The translations under genes and the position numbers were made by a program. Shown here one piece after another: positions 56,104-64,000 of a DNA stretch of 64,000 nucleotides. Origin of the DNA: Methylocella tundrae (GTDB lineage: Bacteria; Pseudomonadota; Alphaproteobacteria; Rhizobiales; Beijerinckiaceae); the NCBI RefSeq assembly GCF_901905185.1, contig NZ_CABFMQ020000068.1:1-64000 (forward strand), written 5' to 3'. Position 1 is the first letter of the stretch. Every line of letters starts with the position of its first letter. The notes below the pieces were generated by a model, which had not been told where the DNA came from, searched no databases, and saw only the letters and a list, made by a program, of their open reading frames with translations.

Positions 56104-56967
56104 ATGTTCAATCTCTACGAGATTTTGCAGAATGCCCAGAACGGGCAGGCCGTCGATAATCTGGCGAAGCAGTTCAATATCTCGCCGGAGCAGGCGGACG
56201 CGGCCGTCAAGGCGCTGATGCCGGAAATATCGAGCGCCTTCCTGAAACGATCGGCGGAGCCGGCGGCCTTTGGCTCCATTCTTGGCGCGCTCGGCGACAC
56301 TCAGCATATCGCCGCTTTCGCCGACGCGGCCGCCGCGCAGACGCGCGAGACGACGCAGAAAGGCGTCGAGGTGATGGGCCAATTGTTCGGCTCCGCCGCG
56401 ACGAGCGCCGAAATCGCGCAGCATGCCGCCAGCGTCGCCGGTCTCTCGCCCGCGCTGCTCCAGCAGATGCTGCCGGTGATCGCCTCGATGGTGATGGGCG
56501 GCCTGAGCAAAGGCCTCGCCAATCAGGGCCTCGGCGGTCTTTTCGGGCAGCTCGCCGACGCCGCCGGACAAGGCGGCCTTGCGACGATCCTCGGCAGCCT
56601 GCTCGGCGGCGCTCCCGCGGCGCAGGCCAATACGCAAACAGGCGCGGGCGCCGCCCCGCAGGCCAATCCAAACGCGGCCGGAACCGGCTCCGCCGGGGGA
56701 CTCGGCGGCCTCGCCGGCATGTTCGGAACGATCCTCGGCAGCTTCCTTGGCGGCCAGCAGCCTGGCAATGCGCCGCCCGCGGGCGGGGCGGCCCCGGGCC
56801 TGCCGCACGGCTTTGACGCCAGCGCGATTCAGGCGGGGCTTGAAGCGCTGACCAAAATGCTGCAGCCCGGCACGCCGCCGCCGGCGCCCAATCAGCCGTC
56901 GCAAAGCCAGCAATCCGGGCTCGAGAATGAGATCGATTCGATCCTCGATGGAAAAAAACGCTCCTGA
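56104..56967 (+). CDS. DUF937 protein
   Basis: A protein of about 287 aa. The N-terminal half matches DUF937 (NLYEILQNAQNGQAVDNLAK, FNISPEQADAAVKALMPEIS, LLQQMLPVIASMVMGGLSKG). The second half is Gly/Ala/Pro/Gln-rich with two copies of an L-x-G-x(L/M)FG-like segment (LGGLFGQLAD, LAGMFGTILGSFLGG). No signal peptide. The family is widespread and poorly characterised. AAGGA precedes ATG 56104; ATG 56098 lies too close to it. Confidence 0.88.
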   Translation: MFNLYEILQNAQNGQAVDNLAKQFNISPEQADAAVKALMPEISSAFLKRSAEPAAFGSILGALGDTQHIAAFADAAAAQTRETTQKGVEVMGQLFGSAATSAEIAQHAASVAGLSPALLQQMLPVIASMVMGGLSKGLANQGLGGLFGQLADAAGQGGLATILGSLLGGAPAAQANTQTGAGAAPQANPNAAGTGSAGGLGGLAGMFGTILGSFLGGQQPGNAPPAGGAAPGLPHGFDASAIQAGLEALTKMLQPGTPPPAPNQPSQSQQSGLENEIDSILDGKKRS

Positions 56968-56980
56968 AGCCGGCTGCGGC

Positions 56981-57202
56981 TCAGGCATCGACCTTGGGCG
57001 TGAAATTTAAGGAAAATCGCCCGCGATCCTTTGTTTTCGTGCTCATTTTGCCGCGAGTTGGCTGCTTCGGCAGAAGATGTCGGAGCGCCGCCAACCTCAA
57101 TTCGCGCGCCAGGGCGCGCGCGAAGACGAAGGCCGCGTTGCGCTGCGCCGCGGAGCCGCTTATGTAGCTCTGCCACGCCCGGGGCGATGATCGATTTCCC
57201 AC
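56981..57202 (-). CDS. Possible small basic protein upstream of gshA
   Basis: A 73-aa frame (MGNRSSPRAWQSYISGSAAQ, then RNAAFVFARALARELRLAAL, ending GRFSLNFTPKVDA) with fairly high GC at third positions and a helical Ala/Arg/Leu-rich middle. No domain is recognised and I cannot rule out a chance frame. It lies between convergent DUF937 and divergent gshA. Confidence 0.35.
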   Translation of the reverse strand: MGNRSSPRAWQSYISGSAAQRNAAFVFARALARELRLAALRHLLPKQPTRGKMSTKTKDRGRFSLNFTPKVDA

Positions 57203-57267
57203 GATCTTCCTGAGGCGCCTCGGCGTGATCGGGCCCGCTTATGCGGCGCAAATGGATAGTTGAGCCA

Positions 57268-58665
57268 ATGGCACGCGACGTTTCGGATTCCACGCCTATC
57301 ACGTCGCGCGATGAACTCGTCGCCTGGTTCGAGGCCGGTTCGACGCCGCCGGAGCGCTTCGCCATCGGCACCGAGCACGAAAAAATCCCGTTCTATCGCG
57401 CCTGCCATTCCGCTGTGCCCTATGAAGGCAGGCCGACCGACTGTCCGCCCGCCTCAAGCTTTGCCGGCGTTCGCGGCTTGCTGGAGGGGATGCGCGCGAA
57501 GCTCGGCTGGGAGGCGATCTGCGACGGCGCCCATATCATCGGCCTTTACGACGAATGGGGCGGCGGCGCGATCTCGCTCGAACCGGGCGGCCAATTCGAA
57601 CTTTCGGGGGCGCCGCTCGCCACTATTCATCAGACGGAGGCCGAGCTCGACAGGCATTTTGCCGTCCTGCAAGGCGTCGCGGCGGCCTTTGACATCGGCT
57701 TCCTCTCGCTTGGCATGAATCCGAAGCGGCGGCTCAGCGAAATTCCGACGATGCCGAAGCAGCGCTACGCCATAATGGCGAATTACATGCCGAAAGTCGG
57801 CGAGCGCGGGCTCGACATGATGTTTCGCACCTCGACCGTGCAGGCCAATCTCGATTTTTCGAGCGAGGCCGATATGGTCCAGAAGCTTCGCGTTTCGCTC
57901 GCGCTGCAACCCGTCGCCACCGCGCTTTTCGCCAATTCGCCTTTCACTGACGGGAAATTGAACGGCTTTCTCTCCGCGCGCTCCGAAATCTGGCGGCATA
58001 CGGACGCGGCGCGAACCGGCACGCTGGCCTTCGCCTTCGAGCCGGGCATGGGCTTCGAGCGCTATGTGGATTACGCGCTCGACGTGCCCATGTATTTCGT
58101 CAAGCGAGGCGAGACCTATATCGACGTCGCCGGGGCGAGTTTTCGAGATCTGCTCGCGGGCAAGCTCGACGCCTGTCCCGGCGAACAGGCGACGCTATCG
58201 GACTGGGCCAATCATCTGTCGACGATTTTTCCGGAGGTGCGGCTGAAGCGCTATCTCGAGATGCGCGGGGCCGACGCGGGGCCGCGGCCGATGCTGACCG
58301 CGCTGCCGGCGCTCTTTGCCGGCCTCCTTTATGATTCCGCGGCGCTCGATCAGGCGCATCAGCTGATCAAGCCGTGGACCGCCGATGATCGCGAGAAACT
58401 GCGCGCGGATACTCCGCGCCTTGGGCTCGACGCGAAAATCGCCGGCCGTCCGCTCCGCGACGTCGCGCGCGACGTTTTGAGTCTGGCGCGCGCGGGCCTC
58501 AATCGGCGCGCGCGTCTCGACGAGCAGGGCCGCGATGAGGCTTATTTTCTTGATCCCCTCGATGTGATCGCCGAAGGCCGGACGGAGGCCGAACGGCTGA
58601 TCGACCTGTTCAAGACAGAATGGGGCGGCAGCGTCGAGCCGGCTTTCGAGCAATGCGCCTACTGA
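57268..58665 (+). CDS. gshA: Glutamate-cysteine ligase
   Basis: GshA (465 aa) makes gamma-glutamylcysteine, the first step of glutathione synthesis, in the cytosol. It is the plant/alphaproteobacterial GCS2 type: RFAIGTEHEKIPFYR near residue 30 (active-site Glu), GGAISLEPGGQFELSGAPLA, SLGMNPKRRLSEIPTMPKQR and YMPKVGERGLDMMFRTSTVQ, then ANLDF. ATG 57268 gives the family N-terminus MARDVSDSTPI; ATG 57241 is an alternative. It is monocistronic as far as seen here. Confidence 0.94.
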   Translation: MARDVSDSTPITSRDELVAWFEAGSTPPERFAIGTEHEKIPFYRACHSAVPYEGRPTDCPPASSFAGVRGLLEGMRAKLGWEAICDGAHIIGLYDEWGGGAISLEPGGQFELSGAPLATIHQTEAELDRHFAVLQGVAAAFDIGFLSLGMNPKRRLSEIPTMPKQRYAIMANYMPKVGERGLDMMFRTSTVQANLDFSSEADMVQKLRVSLALQPVATALFANSPFTDGKLNGFLSARSEIWRHTDAARTGTLAFAFEPGMGFERYVDYALDVPMYFVKRGETYIDVAGASFRDLLAGKLDACPGEQATLSDWANHLSTIFPEVRLKRYLEMRGADAGPRPMLTALPALFAGLLYDSAALDQAHQLIKPWTADDREKLRADTPRLGLDAKIAGRPLRDVARDVLSLARAGLNRRARLDEQGRDEAYFLDPLDVIAEGRTEAERLIDLFKTEWGGSVEPAFEQCAY

Positions 58666-59056
58666 GCGCTTCGGTTTGATCGCTTCGGAAAATGCCGGTT
58701 GGCGCCGTCGCGGAGCCCTTTCGTGGTCCAAAACGCCTCGTTTTCCCCAGGACTTTTGCCTCGTTTTAACGATCCCGCGTGATTTCATTCAACATGGCGG
58801 ACTCCGGATTTGATCAAGGCGCCGCGGCGAAACGCATTCAGATCAAAGCCCTTGCATTCGGCCTCGGAAGCCGGAGCAAGCGCCGCGCGAGCGCTCCCCA
58901 GCCGTTCCGCGGCGACAAAACTTTGGTTCCTCGCTTGACGGAGGGCGAAGGTTGGGGTTCCGTCAGTCGAGCATGTGAGAAAAGAGTCGGAATCAGCGTC
59001 CAAGGCTGGATTTCTCGCTGAAAATTCCTCGCTGAATAATATGGAAGGTCGACGGG
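58666..59056. other. Intergenic region between gshA and the SWIB gene
   Basis: About 390 bases. One 80-codon frame on the plus strand (from 58779) has no protein-like features and I leave it out. I see no RNA or repeat. It should hold the promoter of the SWIB gene. Confidence 0.5.
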
Positions 59057-59386
59057 ATGACGAGTTCAAGCAAGAAAGCCGCTCCGGCGAAGAGCGCCAC
59101 GACGGCCAAAGCCGCGCCTAAGGCGGCGGCGAAAGAACCGAAGGCGGCGAGCGCGTTCGCAAAGCCCCTGCAGCCCTCGAAGGAGCTCGCCGAGGTCGTC
59201 GGCTCGGCGCCCTTGCCGCGCACCGAAGTCGTGAGCAAAGTGTGGGAATATATCAAGAAGCATAAATTGCAGAACGAAGCGAACAAGCGCGAGATTCTCG
59301 CCGATGACAAGTTGAAAGCCGTGTTCGGCAGAGACAAAGTCACGATGTTCGAGATGAACAAATATCTCGCGCAGCATTTGAAGTAG
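59057..59386 (+). CDS. SWIB/MDM2-domain protein
   Basis: A 109-aa protein. The first ~35 residues are Lys/Ala-rich and histone-tail-like (KSATTAKAAPKAAAKEPKAA). The rest is a SWIB domain: LQPSKELAEVVGSAPLPRTE, VVSKVWEYIKKHKLQNEANK, REILADDKLKAVFGRDKVTM. SWIB domains are eukaryote-like and occur in chlamydiae and some alphaproteobacteria, where they may act on nucleoid proteins; the role is unknown. Confidence 0.9.
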   Translation: MTSSSKKAAPAKSATTAKAAPKAAAKEPKAASAFAKPLQPSKELAEVVGSAPLPRTEVVSKVWEYIKKHKLQNEANKREILADDKLKAVFGRDKVTMFEMNKYLAQHLK

Positions 59387-59584
59387 GGTTCTCGCGCCAG
59401 GGAACAGCCGGCTCGGCGCCGGTCCCGGCCTCGTGGAAGAGCTTGAGGAGAGCCGCCGTTGTCCGGTTCGGCCTCAGGCAGAGCTGCCGCGCCCCGGCCA
59501 ACCAAGCGAGCGAAAAATCGATCGGTTCGCCTTGAAGCCGACCGCCGCCATGCGGAGCCTTATCGTCGTTCGAGGAGGTCTGCG

Positions 59585-60529
59585 ATGAAATATCGTCGGC
59601 TTGGCGGCAGCGATCTCAACGTATCGGTGATTTCGCTCGGGTCCTGGCTGACCTATTCTGGCGGCGTTGAAAAAGCGGACGCGATCGCCTGCGTCCGCAA
59701 GGCGCTCGACCTCGGCGTCAATTTCATCGACACCGCCAATGTGTACGGGCGCGGCGCGGCGGAGTCTTTACTGGGCGAGGCGCTTCAGGGGGTCGAGCGA
59801 GGCTCCTATTTGCTGGCCACCAAAGTCTTTGGCGCGATGAGCGATACCGACGAGGGCCTCTCGCGCTCGCAGATTTTCAAACAGATCGACGCTTCGCTCG
59901 CTCGCCTCAAAACCGATTACGTCGATCTTTACCAATGCCATCGCTATGACGAAGACACGCCGCTCGAAGAAACGATGCAGGCTTTGACCGAGGTCGTCCG
60001 GCTTGGCAAGGCGCTCTATATCGGCTTCAGCGAATGGCCGCTCGACAAGATTGAAGCGGCGGCGGCGCTGAAGGGCGTTGCGCGTTTCGTCTCCAGTCAG
60101 CCGCAATATTCTTTGCTCTGGCCCTATCCGCAGACCGATATTTTTCCGCGCTGCGCGGATCTCGGCATCACCCAGATCGTCTGGTCGCCCCTGGCGCAGG
60201 GGGTTCTGACGGGCAAATACAGCCCCAAGGCGCCGCCGCCGCCGCGTTCGCGCGCCACCAGCAAGACAATGGGCGCGATGCTGCCGAAGCGGTGGCTCGA
60301 GGCGCCCGTGCTGGAGGCGGTGCTCGAGGTCAAGCGCGTCGCCGAGGAGGCGGGGGTCAGTCCCGCCCAATTCGCGCTCGCCTGGGCGCTGCGCCAAAAA
60401 AACGTCTCCTCCGCCATCATCGGCGCAAGCCGGCCCGAGCAGGTCGCCGAGAATGTCGCGGCGGCGGATCTTGCGATCGCTGAGGACTATTTTTTCCGCG
60501 CCGAGGAGATCTTGGAGCCCGTCCGCTAG
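59585..60529 (+). CDS. Aldo/keto reductase (potassium-channel beta-like group)
   Basis: A 314-aa aldo/keto reductase. The tetrad is visible: Asp and Tyr in FIDTANVYG, Lys in LATKVFG and His in YQCHRYDE. SLGSWLTYSGGVEKADAIAC and YSLLWPYPQTDIFPRCADLG match the Kv-beta/YghZ-type group. GAGGAGG precedes ATG 59585; an open frame from 59459 lacks homology. The stop codon TAG is the first triplet of a dispersed inverted repeat. The substrate is unknown. Confidence 0.92.
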   Translation: MKYRRLGGSDLNVSVISLGSWLTYSGGVEKADAIACVRKALDLGVNFIDTANVYGRGAAESLLGEALQGVERGSYLLATKVFGAMSDTDEGLSRSQIFKQIDASLARLKTDYVDLYQCHRYDEDTPLEETMQALTEVVRLGKALYIGFSEWPLDKIEAAAALKGVARFVSSQPQYSLLWPYPQTDIFPRCADLGITQIVWSPLAQGVLTGKYSPKAPPPPRSRATSKTMGAMLPKRWLEAPVLEAVLEVKRVAEEAGVSPAQFALAWALRQKNVSSAIIGASRPEQVAENVAAADLAIAEDYFFRAEEILEPVR

Positions 60530-60579
60530 AGCATCATGCCGAAGAGCGAAAGCCGGCTTCCGCACGACATTATGCTCTA
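60527..60579. repeat. Dispersed inverted repeat TAGAGCAT...ATGCTCTA
   Basis: TAGAGCAT (60527-60534) pairs with ATGCTCTA (60572-60579), with ATGCCGAAGAG...GCCGGCTTCCG in between. It is a short form of the same Hyphomicrobiales repeat seen at 51419 and 52711. It overlaps the stop codon of the preceding gene. Confidence 0.7.
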
Positions 60580-60727
60580 ACTGATTGATGAGAGACGGAT
60601 TCAAAGTCATCCGGCTCTACGCATTCATCAAAGCGTCGCCAAAGCCATTGCTTTTCGCCGCGCTTTCTTTATAAAACGCCGCTTCGAACCGACCGGCTCA
60701 AAGGGCTGCCGTGGCGGTTCGTTCGCT

Positions 60728-60792
60728 CGTTCGGAAACGAACGGGAGTGGGGCGATCCCACTCGATCAAACACATTGCGGGGTTGAGCCCCG
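60728..60792 (+). promoter_or_regulatory. Three-hairpin leader of rpmI
   Basis: CGTTCG-GAAA-CGAACG (60728-60743, GNRA loop), GAGTGGG-GCGAT-CCCACTC (60745-60763) and CGGGG-TTGAG-CCCCG (60778-60792) lie just before the rpmI start. L35-L20 operons are commonly autoregulated by L20 binding to leader structures; here this is inference from structure and position. Confidence 0.55.
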
Positions 60793-60807
60793 ACGGAGAC
60801 GAGCAAA

Positions 60808-61008
60808 ATGCCCAAACTGAAGACGAAATCAGGCGCGAAAAAGCGCTTCAAGATCACCGGCACCGGCAAAGTGCTTTATGCGCAATCCGGCAAGCGTCAT
60901 GGCATGATCAAGCGGACGAACAAGCAGATCCGGAATCTGCGCGGCACCAATGTTCTGTTCAAGAGCGATGGCGACAACATCATCAAGTATTTTCTGCCGA
61001 ACGGCTGA
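60808..61008 (+). CDS. rpmI: 50S ribosomal protein L35
   Basis: L35 (66 aa): [40 protein letters not shown], ending [13 protein letters not shown]. Strongly basic, of usual length. It is followed after 52 bases by rplT. infC, which often precedes it, is not here. A structured leader precedes it. Confidence 0.97.
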   Translation: MPKLKTKSGAKKRFKITGTGKVLYAQSGKRHGMIKRTNKQIRNLRGTNVLFKSDGDNIIKYFLPNG

Positions 61009-61060
61009 AAACCGCCCCATCGCCTGTCAGTTTTTCATTTAGCCAGTCCGGAGATTTATC

Positions 61061-61426
61061 ATGGCTCGCGTCAAACGCGGCGTCACCTCGCACGCCAAAC
61101 ACAAGAAAACGCTCGAAGCGGCGAAGGGCTTTTATGGCCGCCGCAAGAATACGATCCGCGCCGCCAAGGCCGCCGTCGATCGTTCCATGCAATATGCGAC
61201 GCGCGATCGCCGCGCCAAGAAGCGCGTCTTCCGGGCTTTGTGGATCCAGCGCCTCAACGCCGCGGTGCGCGAATTGGGGATCACCTATTCCCGCTTCATC
61301 GACGGCCTCGCCAAGGCCGGCATCGAGATCGACCGCAAGGTGCTTTCCGAACTCGCCATCACCCAGCCCGAAGCTTTCAAGGCGATTGTCGAGCAGGCCA
61401 AGGGCGCGCTGCCGGTGCAGGGTTGA
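61061..61426 (+). CDS. rplT: 50S ribosomal protein L20
   Basis: L20 (121 aa) binds 23S rRNA early in assembly and often represses its own operon. It has the family start [20 protein letters not shown], the [20 protein letters not shown] helix, and the globular RNA-binding end ([20 protein letters not shown]). pheST, which usually follows in the same direction, is here on the other strand. A strong terminator follows at 61443. Confidence 0.97.
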   Translation: MARVKRGVTSHAKHKKTLEAAKGFYGRRKNTIRAAKAAVDRSMQYATRDRRAKKRVFRALWIQRLNAAVRELGITYSRFIDGLAKAGIEIDRKVLSELAITQPEAFKAIVEQAKGALPVQG

Positions 61427-61442
61427 GACGCTTTTAAGAACT

Positions 61443-61473
61443 AAAAAAGAGGGGGCGCAAGGCCCCCTTTTTT
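61443..61473 (+). terminator. Rho-independent terminator after rplT
   Basis: GGGGGC (61451-61456), loop GCAAG, GCCCCC (61462-61467), with an A-run before and six Ts after. It would also work for the opposite strand, ending the transcript that contains the His-rich gene. Confidence 0.9.
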
Positions 61474-61497
61474 GTGTCCTTCGCAGGGCTGCGCGCT

Positions 61498-61914
61498 TCA
61501 GCGCGTCTTGGCGCGACCTGAAATCACGTTGAAGGCGAGCGTCTTGCCCTTGTGATGCGTCTCGGAGGCGCTGCTGTGCGAGCGCCCGTGGTAGTGTCCG
61601 TAATGGTGATAATGCCGCGTCGCATGGCTGCGGTAATGGCGCGCGTGCGACGTGCGCCGCTCCTTCGCCGGAACCGAGGCTTCGGGGTTCGCCGTCTCGA
61701 CGACGTCCGCCGCCCCGCCGGCGTCCCCATCGCCGCCGAAATCCCTGGCCGAGGCGCTGTGGCCCCGCGGCACCGGGCCGAACAGGGCGAGGCATTGATT
61801 ATAGGCGTCGGCCGCCTGGATCTTCTCGCAGTCGCTGATCGAACTCGGCGCCGCCATCGCGGGCAGCGCGAGCCCGAGGATCGCCGCAAACGCTATCGCT
61901 GGAAGAATCCGCAA
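61498..61914 (-). CDS. Exported His-rich protein
   Basis: A 138-aa protein with a signal peptide (RILPAIAFAAILGLALPAMA). The mature part starts APSSISDCEKIQAADAYNQC (two Cys, a common small-domain pattern) and ends in a His/Tyr/Arg/Ser-rich tail (HARHYRSHATRHYHHYGHYH). The start lies 4 bases from the pheT stop, so it is probably co-transcribed. Metal binding by the tail is possible. The family is unknown to me beyond similar Hyphomicrobiales proteins. Confidence 0.78.
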   Translation of the reverse strand: MRILPAIAFAAILGLALPAMAAPSSISDCEKIQAADAYNQCLALFGPVPRGHSASARDFGGDGDAGGAADVVETANPEASVPAKERRTSHARHYRSHATRHYHHYGHYHGRSHSSASETHHKGKTLAFNVISGRAKTR

Positions 61915-61918
61915 ATCT

Positions 61919-64000
61919 TTATCCTCTCAAGGTCGCGCCCGTTTTTTGCGCCACGTCCGCGATGATCCTCGACGCGACCGCCTCGATTTCCGATTCGGTC
62001 AGCGTTTTATCGCGCGGCTGCAAAGTCACGGATATTGCGACAGATTTCTTGCCTTCAGCTATCCCGGCGCCTTCATAGACGTCGAACACTTCGGCGTCGG
62101 CCACAAGTGTCCTGTTGCTCGCCAGCGCCGCCTTAAGGATCTCGCCGGCGAGGACGGTCTGATCGACGACAAAGGCGAAATCGCGCTGCAAAGGCATGAA
62201 TTCCGACAGTTCAAGCTTTGATTTTGTCTTTGTCGGCTTCGATTTTGTCACTGGTATGTCATTCAGCAGGACTTCAAAGGCCGTAATCGGCCCTTCCGCG
62301 CCCATTTTTTCCAGAACGCGCGGATGAATTTCGCCAAATGCGCCGATTTTGTTTTTCGGCCCGAACTGCAGGGTCGCCGACCGGCCGGGGTGCAGCCAAT
62401 CCGGGCCGCCCGGCACGATTTGCAGCGCCGTCGCCGGCACGCCGAGCGCGGAAAGGAGCGCGAGGACATCGGCCTTGGCGTCGAAAACATCCGCCTTCGC
62501 GGTTGACGCCGACCACTGGCGTCCCGCCCCGCTTGTCTTGTTCGAACCCTGGCGGATCGCGGCGGCGGCGATCTTTTGATCCGCCTCGCCTTCGCCCTTG
62601 AAAATCTGGCCGACTTCGAAGAGGGCGACGTCGCCGTGGCCGCGGTCGGCGTTGCGTTGCGCCGCCGCGATCAGCCCCGGCAGCAGGCTAGGCCGCATGT
62701 CGGACAGGTCCGCGGCGATAGGGTTCGCCAGCGTGAGCGCAGGCGCGCCGCCGCCAAAGGCTTCCGCGCGCGCATGGGAGATAAAGGACCAGGTGACCGC
62801 CTCCACAAGCCCGGCGGCGGCGAGCGCGCGCTTTGCGGTTCTGACGCGTCGTTGCAGCGGCGTCAGCACGGGGGCCTGCACGGCCTCGCGCTCGCGCGCG
62901 AACGGGCGCGCCATGACGCGGTCGAGGCCGGCGATGCGCACGATTTCCTCGACGAGATCGGCCGGCCCTTCAATGTCCGGCCGCCAGGAGGGCGCCTTGA
63001 CGACGAAGCGGTCGCTATTGCCGGGGGAATAGCTGAGCTCGAAGCCGAGATGTTCGAGGATGCCGGCGATTTCGGAAGGCGGCAATTCCAGCCCGGTGAG
63101 ACGCACGACTTCGCCGAGGAAAAAGACGATGCGCTTGTCGGGCTGCGGAATTTTGCCGGCGACGCTGGATTGTGAGGGCTCGCCGCCGCAAAATTCGAGC
63201 ACGAATCGCGTTGCGAGATCAAGGCCGGGCAGCGTGAATGCCGGATCGATCCCGCGTTCGAAACGATAGCGCGCGTCGGAGACGATGCCGAGCCTGCGGC
63301 CCGTGCGGGCGATGTTCACCGGGTCCCACAAGGCCGCTTCAATGAAAACGTCGGTCGTCGTCTCGTCGCAGCCGGACGCCGCCCCGCCCATGATCCCGGC
63401 GAGCGACAGCACGCCCTCCTCATCAGCGATGACGACCATCTCGCCGTCGAGCGCATAGGTTCGGCCATCGAGGGCTTCAAGGCTCTCGCCAGGCCTTGCC
63501 CGGCGGACGGCAAGATGGCCGCGCACCTTATTGGCGTCGAAAACATGCAGCGGACGGGCGCGGTCGAAGCTGAGGTAATTCGTAATGTCGACAAGCGCGT
63601 TGATGGGGCGAAGCCCGATCGCGGCCAGCCGCTTTTGCAGCCAGGCCGGGCTTGCCCCATTGCGCACGCCGCGCACGAGGCGCAGCGCGAAGGCCGGCGC
63701 GAGATGGGCGTCCTGCGGTGAAAGATCGAGTCGCGGCGTCACGGGACAAGGGAAGGAGTCCTCGATCGGCGTGATCGCGCGGCCCTTAAACCGGCCAAGC
63801 CCGGCTGCGGAAAGATCGCGTGCGATCCCCTCGACGCCCATGGCGTCCGGGCGGTTGGGCAGCAGGTTGATTTCGATGACGGGATCGGCCAGCCCCGCGA
63901 AGGCGGCGAAATGCTGGCCGATGGGCGCGCCCTCCGCCAGCTCCATGATGCCGTCATGCTCGCCGGAAAGGCCGAGTTCCTCGCCCGAACACAACATGCC
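61919..64000 (-). CDS. pheT: Phenylalanyl-tRNA synthetase beta subunit (5' end beyond window)
   Basis: PheT pairs with PheS to charge tRNA-Phe. The frame enters from beyond 64000 (GMLCSGEELGLSG), so the N-terminal tRNA-binding (EMAP-like) part is cut off. Visible parts are the B3/B4 editing domain (PNRPDAMGVEGIARDLSAAG, FDANKVRGHLAVRRAR, GIMGGAASGCDETTTDV), the B5 domain, a core fold (NPIAADLSDMRPSLLPGLIA) and the C-terminal FDX-ACB anticodon-binding domain (FMPLQRDFAFVVDQ, LQPRDKTLTESEIEAVASRI). It converges with rpmI-rplT. Confidence 0.95.
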   Translation of the reverse strand, partial: GMLCSGEELGLSGEHDGIMELAEGAPIGQHFAAFAGLADPVIEINLLPNRPDAMGVEGIARDLSAAGLGRFKGRAITPIEDSFPCPVTPRLDLSPQDAHLAPAFALRLVRGVRNGASPAWLQKRLAAIGLRPINALVDITNYLSFDRARPLHVFDANKVRGHLAVRRARPGESLEALDGRTYALDGEMVVIADEEGVLSLAGIMGGAASGCDETTTDVFIEAALWDPVNIARTGRRLGIVSDARYRFERGIDPAFTLPGLDLATRFVLEFCGGEPSQSSVAGKIPQPDKRIVFFLGEVVRLTGLELPPSEIAGILEHLGFELSYSPGNSDRFVVKAPSWRPDIEGPADLVEEIVRIAGLDRVMARPFAREREAVQAPVLTPLQRRVRTAKRALAAAGLVEAVTWSFISHARAEAFGGGAPALTLANPIAADLSDMRPSLLPGLIAAAQRNADRGHGDVALFEVGQIFKGEGEADQKIAAAAIRQGSNKTSGAGRQWSASTAKADVFDAKADVLALLSALGVPATALQIVPGGPDWLHPGRSATLQFGPKNKIGAFGEIHPRVLEKMGAEGPITAFEVLLNDIPVTKSKPTKTKSKLELSEFMPLQRDFAFVVDQTVLAGEILKAALASNRTLVADAEVFDVYEGAGIAEGKKSVAISVTLQPRDKTLTESEIEAVASRIIADVAQKTGATLRG

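Noticed and set aside
58779..59021. 80-codon plus-strand frame between gshA and SWIB
   Set aside because: No ribosome site, no domain, and unremarkable composition.

Overview
The window looks like a high-GC alphaproteobacterial chromosome of the Hyphomicrobiales type. The support is an NHEJ locus with several Ku and ligase genes, a plant/alphaproteobacterial-type GshA, DUF992, DUF4239 and SWIB genes, and dispersed repeats of the TAGAGCATGAT...CCGAAAAG type. The copper-handling cluster would suit a Beijerinckiaceae-like organism, but that placement is inference; no rRNA or complete tRNA is present to settle it.

Layout: (1) 1-7.6 kb: a truncated SH3-domain secreted protein, then a non-homologous end-joining island (ligD, an LigC-type ligase, ku, and a second convergent ku) and a YihY/BrkB membrane protein. 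(2) 7.6-14.6 kb: an accessory metabolic block (aldo/keto reductase, a MOSC + ferredoxin-reductase + 2Fe-2S fusion, a signal-less solute-binding protein coupled to a cupin, an AraC regulator divergent from an exported alpha/beta hydrolase, and a small membrane protein) with IS481 and IS6 transposase debris. (3) 14.7-19.2 kb: a decayed integrative element. It holds a frameshifted polymorphic toxin with an immunity-like gene, a dead trbL, a frameshifted tyrosine integrase, a tRNA-Arg 3'-end attachment site with flanking repeats, an IS481 fragment and a dead CopD-like membrane gene. (4) 19.2-29.4 kb: a nitrate respiration locus with narK and an Fnr-family regulator on the minus strand, divergent from narGHJI-ppiase-orf behind a perfect FNR box.

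(5) 29.6-38.3 kb: a secreted type-B carboxylesterase, an orphan GspC-like protein, small exported proteins, GtrA, DUF992, trxB, a helix-hairpin-helix protein, a peptidoglycan-binding-like + zincin gene pair, and phosphomannomutase. (6) 38.3-43.8 kb: two tandem paralogous secreted beta-helix proteins of the pectate-lyase superfamily. (7) 44-49.1 kb: dipeptide epimerase, a DUF4239 protein, and a probable copper operon (Cys/His-rich protein, unknown exported protein, copC, copD). (8) 49.4-53.4 kb: an Mla-type lipid transport operon. (9) 53.5-64 kb: housekeeping genes (CDF transporter, MATE, DUF937, gshA, SWIB, aldo/keto reductase, rpmI-rplT, a His-rich exported protein, and pheT running off the window edge). 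rpmI-rplT and pheT face each other instead of lying in the usual co-directional order.

Functionally coherent units are the end-joining repair set, the anaerobic nitrate respiration set under an FNR-type site, the copper cluster, and the Mla lipid-trafficking operon. The least explained parts are the toxin/immunity remnant, the PG-binding + zincin pair, the tandem beta-helix proteins, and the unknown exported protein in the copper cluster.
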